Notes: generated from the sequence alone by a model not told the origin. A stretch of DNA of 64,000 bases from Streptomyces humi (GCF_001005085.2 NZ_LBMU02000075.1:1-64000); one strand, 5' to 3'. Shown: positions 42,213 to 50,624, counted from the stretch's first letter. Program-made: numbers and translations.

Positions 42213-43006
42213 CAGCTGCCGCTCCCTTCCGGGGGCGCGTCGTGGACCTGACGGGGGTCGTCGTAGCGCTGGTGCACATAGGGCAGCAGGGCCTGGGCGT
42301 CGACCCGTTCGGCGACCCGGCCGCGCTGGTCGCTGGTCTTCTCGCCGAAGGTCACGTCCAGCAGCCGCAGCACCGGCAGGTCGGCGACCGGGTCGAGGGC
42401 CGACTCACGGAGGATCACCTCGCCGGTCACGCGCTCCAGTCGGCGGACCTTCTCCTCGCGGACGCAGTGCACCAGGAGCGGATCACCGTCGAAACCCGAA
42501 CCGTCCACCGCCGGCAGGAACTTGAAGTAGAAGTCGGTCTTCGGGGCCGGCTCGGGCAGCGGCAGCGGCCCGTCGACCGTGCCGCGCACCTCGACGAAGG
42601 CGACCCCGTGCCGGGCCAGGGCCGCACGGACGGCGGGGCCCTCCCGCTCGACGGTGACCTCGCCGAGCTTCTTGGGCTCGCCGAAGACCTCGCGGCCGCC
42701 GGTGAGGGCCCGCTCGTGGGTCATCGGCATGACCAGCGGGTACCAGCCCTCGACCGTGCCGTGGGCGGCGGCGACCGCGAACGAGCCCGCGCCGAGCGGG
42801 TATCCGGGCAGTTCGACCCTGCTGACGCTGACGCGGGCCAGGGGCCGGCCGGTGGGCTTGAGCGGGGGCGGCAGCACCGCCGCTACCGCGTCGGGGTCGG
42901 TCTCCCAGACGGCCACCACCCCGGTGGACCACACGTCCGGGAGTCTCGTGGTGCGCGCCGCCCTGATCTCCGCCTCGGTCCGAGCGCCGTACCGTACGCG
43001 TGCCAT
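42212..43006 (-). CDS. Acetoacetate decarboxylase family protein
   Basis: A 264-residue member of the ADC fold. The Schiff-base lysine region is preserved as FGEPKKLGEV (adjacent lysines, as K115/K116 of the clostridial enzyme). Other family segments are LPPPLKPTG and GWYPLVMPM. It may decarboxylate or dehydrate a beta-keto or related acid. The start at 43006 was chosen at MARVRYG with GGAAGGG upstream. It is first in a four-gene operon; the region upstream carries a degenerate repeat array. Confidence 0.88.
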   Translation of the reverse strand: MARVRYGARTEAEIRAARTTRLPDVWSTGVVAVWETDPDAVAAVLPPPLKPTGRPLARVSVSRVELPGYPLGAGSFAVAAAHGTVEGWYPLVMPMTHERALTGGREVFGEPKKLGEVTVEREGPAVRAALARHGVAFVEVRGTVDGPLPLPEPAPKTDFYFKFLPAVDGSGFDGDPLLVHCVREEKVRRLERVTGEVILRESALDPVADLPVLRLLDVTFGEKTSDQRGRVAERVDAQALLPYVHQRYDDPRQVHDAPPEGSGS

Positions 43007-43093
43007 CCGCCGTACCGCCCTTCCGTCGGCCGCCGTCTGCGCCGGGCGGGGTGCACGCTTGCACCGGGCGGTGAAAAGGTCCATAGCCGCGCG

Positions 43094-43320
43094 AAAGGCA
43101 ATCCGGACAAAGGTCCGTGCGCGCGTACGGCGATCTCGACAATGACTCGTGCGCGCGCGTACGGCGATCCGGACAATGGCCCGCGCGCGCGTGAACGGCG
43201 GTCAGGGCTGTGGCCCGTGCCGCGTTGACGGCGATCCGGGCAGAGGTCCATGGCACACGACGGGCAATCAGGGCAAAGTCGTACAGTCGGGCGACGGGCG
43301 GTCAGGGCGTGCGAACGGGC
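43094..43320. repeat. Degenerate 32-34 bp tandem repeat array
   Basis: About six and a half units fill the divergent gap between the ADC-like operon and the exonuclease: 43094-43126, 43127-43160, 43161-43194, 43195-43227, 43228-43259, 43260-43293 and a partial one. Most begin ACGGCGATC or ACGGGCAATC. The first three carry GGACAA-like cores and end in GCGCGCGT; later units are more diverged. Apart from promoters nothing else is seen in the 374-bp gap. Confidence 0.8.
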
Positions 43321-43380
43321 GGGCGCAGTGGGCGACCTGACGGGCCGGACTGTCGGTCGGGGCCCGTATCCTCAATGACC

Positions 43381-44361
43381 ATGCTCGAAGACCGTACGAC
43401 CGCAGTGTCCCCCGGCACCCCGTGGCCGGCCGCGTATCCCAAGGGGTACGCCGTCGTCGACGTGGAGACCACCGGACTGGCCCGGGACGACCGGATAATC
43501 TCCGCGGCCGTCTACCGGCTGGACGAGCGCGGCGAGGTCGAGGACCACTGGTACACGCTGGTCAACCCCGAGCGCGACCCGGGACCCGTGTGGATCCACG
43601 GCCTGACGAGCGAGGTGCTCGAAGGGGCGCCGCTCTTCACCGACATCGCCGAGGAGTTCTCGGCCCGGCTGGACGGCCGGGTGCTGGTCGCGCACAACGC
43701 GGTCTTCGACTGGCAGATGATCGCCCGGGAGTACGCGCGCGCGAAGGCCGAGGCGCCGGTGCGGCAGCGGCTGTGCACCATCGCGCTCTCCAAGGAGCTG
43801 GGCCTGCCGCTGTCCAACCACAAGCTGGAGACCCTGGCCGCGCACTTCGGTGTCGTACAGCGGCGGGCGCACCACGCGCTGGACGACGCGCGGGTGCTCG
43901 CGGAGGCGTTCCAGCCCAGCCTGCGGGCCGCGGCGGCGGGCAACGTCCGACTGCCGCTCCTCGAGTGCCGGCCGCTGACGGAGTGGTCGGACACGCCGCG
44001 GATCGGGCCGCAGGCGACCGGCGGCTACCGGCCCACCAGCTGGCGGCCGGCCCGCAAGCGCCCGGCGTGCCCGTACCCGAACCCGGGGCGGTACGAGGAC
44101 GGCAAGCCGCTGCGGCAGGGGATGCGGGTGGCGTTCTCCGGGGACACCTCGGTCGACCGGGAGCTGCTGGAGGACCGGGCAGCGGAGGCCGGCCTGCACG
44201 TCTCCACCAGCATCTCGCGGCTCACCAGCCTGCTCGTCACCAACGACCCGGACTCGGGTACCTCGAAGGTGGTCAAGGCCCGCCAGTTCGGCACCCCGGT
44301 CGTCGACGAGGCCGCCTTCGGGCAGCTGCTGCGGGACGTGGCGCCGGCGACGGAGAAGTGA
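43381..44361 (+). CDS. DEDDh exonuclease with C-terminal BRCT domain
   Basis: A 326-residue protein related to the proofreading subunit of DNA polymerase III. The exonuclease domain (about 20-185) has Exo I VVDVETTGL, Exo II AHNAVFDW and Exo III HHALDDA, a complete DEDDh set. A BRCT domain (about 245-320) starts GMRVAFSGD. The pairing suggests a 3'-5' exonuclease in repair. A TATCCT box at 43367-43372 lies eight bases before this ATG, suggesting a leaderless start; an ATG at 43375 is the alternative. Confidence 0.9.
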   Translation: MLEDRTTAVSPGTPWPAAYPKGYAVVDVETTGLARDDRIISAAVYRLDERGEVEDHWYTLVNPERDPGPVWIHGLTSEVLEGAPLFTDIAEEFSARLDGRVLVAHNAVFDWQMIAREYARAKAEAPVRQRLCTIALSKELGLPLSNHKLETLAAHFGVVQRRAHHALDDARVLAEAFQPSLRAAAAGNVRLPLLECRPLTEWSDTPRIGPQATGGYRPTSWRPARKRPACPYPNPGRYEDGKPLRQGMRVAFSGDTSVDRELLEDRAAEAGLHVSTSISRLTSLLVTNDPDSGTSKVVKARQFGTPVVDEAAFGQLLRDVAPATEK

Positions 44362-44381
44362 CCGCCCAGAAGTGACCGCCC
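44354..44381 (+). repeat. 14-bp perfect tandem duplication over the exonuclease stop
   Basis: AGAAGTGACCGCCC occurs twice head to tail. The first copy includes the TGA stop; the second is noncoding. It looks like a recent slippage event without effect on the protein. Confidence 0.8.
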
Positions 44382-44467
44382 GGCGGGACCGTACGGACGG
44401 GTGATTGCCGTGCGACTCGCCCGGTGCCCACTCGCCCGCGCGCGGACGACCACCCACGCTGTGGCCC

Positions 44468-44701
44468 ATGGCGAAATGCGAAGTATGCGGCAATGACTAC
44501 GGAATGACCTTCGAGGTGCACGCGCAGGGCGCGGTCCACGTCTTCGACTGCTTCTCCTGCGCGATCCACCGGATGGCCCCGGTCTGCGAGCACTGCAAGG
44601 TGTCGATCATCGGCCAGGGCGTCGAGGCCGAGAACCAGTGGTTCTGCGGTGCCCACTGCGCCCGCGAGGCCGGGAAGGCGGGCATCGTCGACCGCGTGTG
44701 A
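44468..44701 (+). CDS. Zinc-ribbon-type small protein
   Basis: A 77-residue protein with cysteine pairs CEVC, CFSC, CEHC and a final CGAHC, enough for two treble-clef or ribbon zinc sites. It starts MAKCEVCGNDYGMTFEVH. I know close relatives throughout Streptomyces as hypothetical or metallothionein-like proteins without assigned function. It lies 49 bp upstream of the SURF1 gene on the same strand. Confidence 0.85.
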   Translation: MAKCEVCGNDYGMTFEVHAQGAVHVFDCFSCAIHRMAPVCEHCKVSIIGQGVEAENQWFCGAHCAREAGKAGIVDRV

Positions 44702-44750
44702 CCCGGTACCCGCCCGATCGCGCCCCACGACCGAGTTGTACGGTCGTGGG

Positions 44751-45545
44751 GTGTACCGCTTCCTGTTGACCCGGCAGTGGGTGATCCTCACCCTCATCTC
44801 GCTGCTTCTCATCCCCACGATGATCCGGCTGGGGTTCTGGCAGAAGCACCGGTACGAGGAGCGCAGCGCCCGTAACCAGCTGGTGGCCGAGGCGCTGCAC
44901 GCCGAGCCGGTGCCGGTGGAGCAGGTGACAGAGCCGGGGCACGCGGTGACCCGCAAGGAGCGGTACCACACCGTCACCGCCACCGGCACCTTCGACACCG
45001 CCCACGAGGTCGTCGTCCGCCGTCGTACCAACGAGGACGACGAGGTCGGCTACCACGTGCTCACCCCCTTCGTGCTGACCGACGGCAAGGTGCTGCTGGT
45101 CAACCGGGGCTGGATCCCCGCGGACGGGCCGAGTCAGACCGCCTTCCCCAAGATCCCCGCGCCGCCCGCGGGCCGGGTCACCGTCCAGGGCCGGCTGATG
45201 CCCGACGAGACCACCGCGGCGAGCGGCATCAAGGACATCAAGGGCCTGCCCGACCGGCAGATCATGCTGATCAACAGCGAGGAACAGGCGCGCCGGCTCG
45301 GCAGGCAGGTGCTGGGCGGCTACATCCAGCAGACGGCGCCGGAGTCCAAGGGCGGCACCCCGGAGCAGATCTCCGACCCGGGCAAGGAGGACGCGCCGCT
45401 CAACTACGCGTACATGATCCAGTGGTGGCTGTTCGCCGCGGGCGTCCCCTACGGCTTCTTCGTGCTGGTGCGCCGCGAGGCACGGACCCGTGCGGAGGCG
45501 GCCGAACAGGAGCGGACCGAGGAAGCGGAACCGGCCGCCGTATAA
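44751..45545 (+). CDS. SURF1-family cytochrome oxidase assembly protein
   Basis: A 264-residue membrane protein with two membrane helices near the ends (about 8-25 and 222-241) and a large extracytoplasmic domain between them. Motifs: LGFWQKHRYEER, RRTNEDDEVGYHVLTPFVL, VNRGWIP and NYAYMIQWWLFA are SURF1 signatures. SURF1 delivers haem a to the aa3-type oxidase. The GTG start has no Shine-Dalgarno; TACGGT at 44739-44744 lies six bases before it, so the mRNA is probably leaderless. Confidence 0.9.
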   Translation: MYRFLLTRQWVILTLISLLLIPTMIRLGFWQKHRYEERSARNQLVAEALHAEPVPVEQVTEPGHAVTRKERYHTVTATGTFDTAHEVVVRRRTNEDDEVGYHVLTPFVLTDGKVLLVNRGWIPADGPSQTAFPKIPAPPAGRVTVQGRLMPDETTAASGIKDIKGLPDRQIMLINSEEQARRLGRQVLGGYIQQTAPESKGGTPEQISDPGKEDAPLNYAYMIQWWLFAAGVPYGFFVLVRREARTRAEAAEQERTEEAEPAAV

Positions 45546-45549
45546 GACG

Positions 45550-45704
45550 TACGGGAACCGGTCGCCGGATGAGGTGTGCGGGACCGGTCGCCACGTGCGC
45601 CGTGCCGGACCGGTCGCCCTGTGCGCCGTGCGGGACCGGTCGCCATGTGCGCCGTGCGGGAGCGGTCGTCGGGTGAGGCGTGCGGGGTCCGTCGGTGGTG
45701 CACG
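45550..45704. repeat. 26-bp tandem repeat array after the SURF1 gene
   Basis: Six units start four bases after the stop: 45550-45576, 45577-45602, 45603-45628, 45629-45654, 45655-45680 and a partial unit from 45681. Unit cores read TGCGGGACCGGTCGCC followed by a GTGCGCCG or GTGAGGCG tail. Four units are exactly 26 bp, so the reading frame changes each time; the array is not coding. Confidence 0.85.
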
Positions 45705-45767
45705 GACGGGTCACTCCCCCGGCTCACCACCTGATTGGCCCCCCGGCAGACCGGGAAACCGGGTCCC

Positions 45768-47552
45768 GTGGATCGACGCATCGAGGACTACGCCCTGATC
45801 GGCGACGAGCAGACCGCGGCCCTGGTCGGGCGGGACGGCTCCATCGACTGGCTGTGCCTGCCCAGATTCGACTCCGCCGCCTGCTTCACCAGACTTCTGG
45901 GCGACGAGGACAACGGTCACTGGCGGATCGCCCCGCGGGGCGCCACGACCTGCACCCGGCGCGCCTACCGGCGGGACACCCTGGTCCTGGACACCGAGTG
46001 GGAGACCGCCGACGGCACGGTCCGGGTCACCGACTTCATGCCCCAGCGCGAGCACGTCCCCGAGGTCGTACGCGTCGTCGAAGGGGTGTCCGGCCGGGTC
46101 ACCGTGCAGAGCGTGCTCCGGCTGCGCTTCGACTACGGCTCGATCACCCCGTGGATGCGCCGCTCCGGCGGCCACCGGGTCGCCGTCGCCGGACCCGACG
46201 CGGTGTGGCTGCGCAGCGACCCGTCCGTGCGGACCTGGGGCGAGGACTTCGGCACGCACTCCGAGTTCACCGTCGGGGAGGGCGAGAAGGTCGCGTTCGT
46301 GCTCACCTGGCACCCCTCGCACCAGCAGCGTCCGCCGCTCGTCGACCCGTACGACGCACTGCGGTCCAGCGTCACCGACTGGCGGCGCTGGGCCGCCCGC
46401 TGCACCTACGACGGCCCCCACCGGGACGCCGTGATGCGCTCCCTGATCACCCTCAAGGCGCTCACCTACGCACCGACCGGCGGGATCGTCGCGGCCGCCA
46501 CCACCTCGCTGCCCGAGGAGATGGGCGGGGTGCGCAACTGGGACTACCGCTTCTGCTGGCTGCGCGACTCCACCCTCACTCTCGGCGCCCTGCTCTCCGC
46601 CGGCTACCACAAGGAGGCCGAGAACTGGCGCAACTGGCTGGTCCGCGCGGTCGCCGGCGACCCGGCGGACCTACAGATCATGTACGGCCTGGCGGGTGAG
46701 CGCCGGCTGCCCGAGTTCGAACTGGACTGGCTGCGCGGCTTCGGCGACTCGGCCCCGGTCCGTGTCGGCAACGGCGCCGTCGACCAGCTCCAGCTGGACG
46801 TGTACGGCGAGGTCATGGACTCGCTGTCGCTGGGCCGCACCGCCGGACTGCCCACCAAGCCGCACATGTGGTCCATCCAGTGCTCGCTGATGGGCTTCCT
46901 GGAGAAGGCCTGGCGACAGCCCGACGAAGGCCTGTGGGAGGTACGCGGCGGGCGCCGCCACTTCGTGCACTCCAAGGTGCTGGTGTGGGTGGCCGCGGAC
47001 CGCGCGGTACGCACCCTGGAGGAACACGCGGAGCTGAAGGGCGAGCTGGAGGGCTGGCGGGCGTTCCGGGACGAGGTGCACCAGGAGGTGTGCGAGAAGG
47101 GGTTCGACCCGGAGCGCAACACCTTCACCCAGTACTACGGCTCCCGCGAACTGGACGCCTCGCTGCTGCTGATCCCGCGCCTCGGCTTCCTGCCCGCGGA
47201 CGACCCCCGGGTGATCGGCACGGTGGACGCGATCCGCGACGACCTGGGCCACGGGGGTTTCTTGCGCCGCTACGACACGGACGCGATCGGCGTCGACGGC
47301 ATGCCGGGCGGCGAGGGCGCCTTCCTCGCCTGCTCGTTCTGGCTGGCCGACGCGCTGCACATGACGGGCCGCACCGACGAGGCGAAGGAACTGTTCGAGC
47401 GGCTGGTGGGGCTCGCCAACGACGTCGGGCTGCTGTCCGAGGAGTACGACCCGGAGACCCGGCGCCAGCTGGGCAACTTCCCGCAGGCGTTCAGTCACAT
47501 CGGGCTGGTGAACACCGCCCTCACACTCTTCGACGGCGAGCGGGCAGGATAG
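45768..47552 (+). CDS. Glycoside hydrolase family 15 protein
   Basis: A 594-residue cytosolic protein. The N-terminal beta-sandwich starts RRIEDYALIGDEQTAALVGRDGSIDWLCLPRFDS, the usual GH15 opening in actinobacteria. The (alpha/alpha)6 barrel carries MGGVRNWDYRFCWLRDSTLTLGALL and SEEYDPETRRQLGNFPQAFSH, with the catalytic Glu residues in these segments. Related enzymes are trehalases or glucan glucohydrolases. The GTG start at 45768 follows the family N-terminus. Confidence 0.92.
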   Translation: MDRRIEDYALIGDEQTAALVGRDGSIDWLCLPRFDSAACFTRLLGDEDNGHWRIAPRGATTCTRRAYRRDTLVLDTEWETADGTVRVTDFMPQREHVPEVVRVVEGVSGRVTVQSVLRLRFDYGSITPWMRRSGGHRVAVAGPDAVWLRSDPSVRTWGEDFGTHSEFTVGEGEKVAFVLTWHPSHQQRPPLVDPYDALRSSVTDWRRWAARCTYDGPHRDAVMRSLITLKALTYAPTGGIVAAATTSLPEEMGGVRNWDYRFCWLRDSTLTLGALLSAGYHKEAENWRNWLVRAVAGDPADLQIMYGLAGERRLPEFELDWLRGFGDSAPVRVGNGAVDQLQLDVYGEVMDSLSLGRTAGLPTKPHMWSIQCSLMGFLEKAWRQPDEGLWEVRGGRRHFVHSKVLVWVAADRAVRTLEEHAELKGELEGWRAFRDEVHQEVCEKGFDPERNTFTQYYGSRELDASLLLIPRLGFLPADDPRVIGTVDAIRDDLGHGGFLRRYDTDAIGVDGMPGGEGAFLACSFWLADALHMTGRTDEAKELFERLVGLANDVGLLSEEYDPETRRQLGNFPQAFSHIGLVNTALTLFDGERAG

Positions 47553-47557
47553 GGGCC

Positions 47558-48313
47558 ATGGATCTTGGACTGAAGGACCGGGTGTACGTCGTCACCGGAG
47601 GGACCCGGGGGCTGGGCAACGCGGCAGCGCGCGAACTGGTCGCCGACGGGGCGAAGGTCGTGGTGACCGGAAGGGACGAGCAGGGGGTCGCCGACGCGGC
47701 GGCCGGTCTGGGGCCGAACGCGGTCGGGCTGGCCGTCGACAACGCGGACCCGGACGCGCCGGTACGGCTGATCGCGGCCGCGCGTGATCACTTCGGCGGT
47801 TTCGACGGCATCCTGGTGAGCGTGGGCGGACCGCCGGCCGGGTTCGTCGCCGACAACACGGACGAACAGTGGCAGGCCGCGTTCGAGTCGGTGTTCCTGG
47901 GCGCCGTACGACTCGCCCGGACGGCCGCGGCCGAGTTGCCGGAGGGCGGTGTCATCGGGTTCGTGCTGTCCGCGTCGGTGTACGAGCCGATTCCCGGGCT
48001 GACGATCTCCAACGGGCTGCGGCCGGGGCTCGCCGGGTTCGCCAAGTCGCTGGCGGACGAGCTGGGGCCGCGCGGGATCCGCGTGGTGGGGCTGCTGCCT
48101 TCGCGGATCGACACGGACCGGGTGCGGGAGCTGGACGCCATGTCCGCGGACCCGCAGGCCACCCGGGCGGAGCACGAGTCGAAGATCCCGTTGCGCCGGT
48201 ACGGGACCGCGGAGGAGTTCGGGCGGGCGGCGGCCTTCCTGATGTCCCCGGCCGCGTCCTATCTGACGGGGATCATGCTGCCCGTGGACGGCGGGATGCG
48301 GCACGGGTTCTGA
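47558..48313 (+). CDS. SDR-family protein lacking the YxxxK catalytic pair
   Basis: A 251-residue SDR fold with TGGTRGLG (14-21) for nucleotide binding and VDGGMRHGF at the end. Where classical SDRs read YxASKAAL, this one reads ISNGLRPGLAGF, so both the Tyr and the Lys are missing, although Ser remains in LSASVYE. A Tyr six residues earlier (VYEP) might substitute. It starts six bases after the GH15 stop and is probably cotranscribed. It may be a redox-inactive binding protein or use altered chemistry. Confidence 0.85.
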   Translation: MDLGLKDRVYVVTGGTRGLGNAAARELVADGAKVVVTGRDEQGVADAAAGLGPNAVGLAVDNADPDAPVRLIAAARDHFGGFDGILVSVGGPPAGFVADNTDEQWQAAFESVFLGAVRLARTAAAELPEGGVIGFVLSASVYEPIPGLTISNGLRPGLAGFAKSLADELGPRGIRVVGLLPSRIDTDRVRELDAMSADPQATRAEHESKIPLRRYGTAEEFGRAAAFLMSPAASYLTGIMLPVDGGMRHGF

Positions 48314-48356
48314 CGGCCGGTCGTCCGTACGGATGCGGGGGCGGTGCGGAGGGGTG

Positions 48357-48935
48357 TCAGGTGACCCTCTCCGCACGGTGTCTCACCGACGTCAGCCGGA
48401 CCTCTGCGGGGAGTTTCCGCAAGGCCGCCGACTCGCGCGCGTGGGTCAGCGCGCGGGACGTCAGTTCGTCCAGCGCCGCACCCGGGGACACGTCCGGCTC
48501 CAGCTGGAGCCACACCCGTACCCGTGGTGCCGTGCGCGTGCCCTTCAGGACCGCCTGGGCGTGGGCCACGCCCCCCTGCTGGGCCGCGTCGGTCGCCAGC
48601 ACCGTCTCCAGGGCCCGGCCGCGCAGCAGCGCGCTCCCACCGTCTCCGGTGTCCACCAGGACCTCGGCCAGGCGGTGCCGGCGCAGCTGGGCCGTGAGCC
48701 ACCACAGCGCGAGCAGGACCAGGACGGCCAGGGCGGCCAGCACCGTCGGCCACCACCAGCCGGCGTCCCGCCAGTGGGTGCGCCGGGCGGCGGTGAGCAG
48801 GACGTCGTGACGGCCGTGGTAGAGCCACCAGGACGGGGGCGGTGCGCCCAGACCGACGGCCAGGACCGAGCCGCCCAGTACGAGCAGCAGCAGACCGGCG
48901 AGACCGGTCAGTACACGGTTGACGCTTCCGAGCAT
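48357..48935 (-). CDS. AmaP-like alkaline-shock membrane anchor protein
   Basis: A 192-residue protein with two membrane helices (about 8-28 and 58-78: VLTGLAGLLLLVLGGSVLAVGL, VLAALAVLVLLALWWLTA) and a C-terminal domain with alternating hydrophobic strands (RVRVWLQLEPDVSPGAALDEL). The layout is that of AmaP, which anchors Asp23 at the membrane in staphylococci. It is last in the five-gene minus-strand Asp23 operon, with GGAAGGGG inside the end of the previous gene as its ribosome binding site. Confidence 0.8.
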   Translation of the reverse strand: MLGSVNRVLTGLAGLLLLVLGGSVLAVGLGAPPPSWWLYHGRHDVLLTAARRTHWRDAGWWWPTVLAALAVLVLLALWWLTAQLRRHRLAEVLVDTGDGGSALLRGRALETVLATDAAQQGGVAHAQAVLKGTRTAPRVRVWLQLEPDVSPGAALDELTSRALTHARESAALRKLPAEVRLTSVRHRAERVT

Positions 48936-48939
48936 GTCG

Positions 48940-49545
48940 TCACCCCTTCCGGCCGGGTCGCAGTACGAGCAGGGACAGCCTGGGCTCGTGGGCCAGGCCC
49001 AGGGCACGGATCGCGTCGGCGAGGGCCGCGTCCAGGTCGGCCCGGACCTCGTCCAGTTCCCGGAAGTGCGAGACGGCGAGGACGTGGGCGCGGCCGCGGC
49101 GCAGCCGTACCCGTACCCGTCGTACGCCCGAGATCTCCATGGCCCGGTCGCGCAGCACCAGCGCCGCCGCGTCCCGGCGCAGCCCGGCGCGGACGTCCGG
49201 GTGGGCGCGGCGCATCGGCAGGATGTCCCGCAGGCCCGGCGTGACGGCGAGCGTCAGCAGCCACAGGCCCAGGGCGGCGGCGACGCCGGCGCCCACCAGG
49301 ACCCAGGTGTCGTCGAGTTGCCGCTCGGTCAGTTGACGTGCCAGCTCGCGGCGCCAGCTCATGGCGGGGTGCCGGGCGCGGACGGCCGCGATGTCGTACA
49401 GGAAGGCACCCGCGGCGACGAGCGTCAGCAGGGCGAGCAGGGCCGCGGGGGCGCGGCGCGGGGACCAGAAACGGCCCTCCCGGCCGGCCGGCGGCGCAGT
49501 CGCGGGTGGCTTCTCGATGACCTGTGTCTGACCGGTGCTCATCAC
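48940..49545 (-). CDS. DUF6286-type membrane protein of the Asp23 operon
   Basis: A 201-residue protein with two membrane helices (about 33-52 and 82-103) separated by a helix with SWRRELARQLTERQLDDTW. A C-terminal soluble domain carries VRRVRVRLRRGRAHVLAVSHFRELDEV, reminiscent of the Asp23 fold. It is known to me as DUF6286, found in actinobacterial Asp23 clusters. The GTG start overlaps the preceding stop as GTGA; an ATG three bases on is an alternative. Confidence 0.8.
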   Translation of the reverse strand: MMSTGQTQVIEKPPATAPPAGREGRFWSPRRAPAALLALLTLVAAGAFLYDIAAVRARHPAMSWRRELARQLTERQLDDTWVLVGAGVAAALGLWLLTLAVTPGLRDILPMRRAHPDVRAGLRRDAAALVLRDRAMEISGVRRVRVRLRRGRAHVLAVSHFRELDEVRADLDAALADAIRALGLAHEPRLSLLVLRPGRKG

Positions 49546-49901
49546 GCCCTCCCCTGGGCCTGGGCCGGGTGCAGCCGTTCGACGTGGACGGCGACCTCCC
49601 GGACCTCTGTGTCCACCAACGCGCCTACCCGCTCGACCACATGCCGACGCACGGCCGCGCAGCGGGCTCCGATGTCGGCCGGATAGCCGAGTTCGAGGTG
49701 GACCCTGACCCGGGCCGTGCCGTGCGCCGTCACGACCGTGGCGTGCGGGGGGACGGCGTCGCCGGGCAGCGGGCCGAGCACCTCCCGGGCCGCCTGCGCG
49801 GCGATCTTCGCCACCACCCGGTCCGCGATCCGCAGGGCACCGCGCTCAGCGGGCGCGACGACCGTCGGCGCGCCGCGTGTTCCGTCGCTCGCCACGGTCA
49901 T
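49542..49901 (-). CDS. Asp23/Gls24-family envelope stress protein (short)
   Basis: A 119-residue soluble protein of the Asp23 (DUF322) family: RGALRIADRVVAKIAAQAAREV, then RVRVHLELGYPADIGARCAAVRRHVVERV and a final VREVAVHVERLH strand. Asp23 proteins coat the inner membrane surface and respond to envelope stress. Stop and the DUF6286 start overlap. It is the second Asp23-fold protein in this operon and shorter than the first. Confidence 0.86.
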   Translation of the reverse strand: MTVASDGTRGAPTVVAPAERGALRIADRVVAKIAAQAAREVLGPLPGDAVPPHATVVTAHGTARVRVHLELGYPADIGARCAAVRRHVVERVGALVDTEVREVAVHVERLHPAQAQGRA

Positions 49902-50092
49902 CGGCGCCGGTCACGCCGGTCGTCGCGGGTGCGGAAGAAGTCCCCGAGTTCCAGGTCGCCCTCCGCGAACCTGCCGACGACGAATCCGATCGCCCCCAGT
50001 GCCGCCACCAGGAGGAAGGCACCGAACCCGCCGAAGTACCCGGCGAAGCCCAGCGCCATGCCGGCGATCATGCCGACCACGGCCGTGTTCAT
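49898..50092 (-). CDS. Small membrane protein of the Asp23 operon (64 aa)
   Basis: A 64-residue protein: two tight hydrophobic segments (VVGMIAGMALGFAGYFGGF, AFLLVAALGAIGFVVGRFA) and a charged tail DFFRTRDDRRDRRR. In size and position it resembles the DUF2273 proteins that accompany Asp23 in firmicutes. It overlaps the next gene by four bases. A membrane docking role is inferred. Confidence 0.8.
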   Translation of the reverse strand: MNTAVVGMIAGMALGFAGYFGGFGAFLLVAALGAIGFVVGRFAEGDLELGDFFRTRDDRRDRRR

Positions 50093-50111
50093 GCTGCGTT
50101 CCCCTCAGCGG

Positions 50112-50576
50112 TCACTGGAGCCGGGACTCCGGTTCCTCTTCCTCTTCCTCGGGCAGCTTCACATCGCTCACCGCGATGTTGACCTCGACCACCTCGAGCC
50201 CCGTCATGCGCTCCACGGCGGCGATCACGTTCTCCCGCACCGCGCGGGCGACGTCGCCGATCGACACGCCGTAGTCCACGACGATCTCCAGGTCCAGCGC
50301 GGTCTGCACCTCGCCGACCTCTGCCTTCACGCCGCGGCTCACGGACTTGGAGCCGCCCGGCACCCGGTCCCGCACCACGCCGAAGGTGCGGGCGAGCCCG
50401 CTGCCCATGGCGTGCACGCCGACCACGTCCCGCGCCGCCAGCCCCGCGATCTTCTCCACGACCCCGTCGGCGATCGTCGTCCGCCCCCGCGTCGCCGGGT
50501 CACCGCCGCCCCGCCTGACGGTCTTCCGGGGCTGTACCGTCGGGTCCTTCTCGGGTTCCGCCGCCATCTCGGTCAT
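50112..50576 (-). CDS. Asp23/Gls24-family envelope stress protein (main)
   Basis: A 154-residue Asp23 protein. A disordered basic N-terminus (1-33) is followed by the core GRTTIADGVVEKIAGLAARDVVGVHAMG and VEVNIAVSDVKLPEEEEE. The acidic C-terminal run EEEEEEPES is typical. GGAAGGGA lies nine bases before the ATG. It is first in the operon and faces a SigB-like promoter (GTAT-N15-GGGCAT). The protein is probably abundant at the cytoplasmic face of the membrane under stress. Confidence 0.9.
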   Translation of the reverse strand: MTEMAAEPEKDPTVQPRKTVRRGGGDPATRGRTTIADGVVEKIAGLAARDVVGVHAMGSGLARTFGVVRDRVPGGSKSVSRGVKAEVGEVQTALDLEIVVDYGVSIGDVARAVRENVIAAVERMTGLEVVEVNIAVSDVKLPEEEEEEPESRLQ

Positions 50577-50624
50577 CGCCGTGCGTCCCTTCCCGTCGTC
50601 GTCCTGCGACCACGGTAAGTGCGG

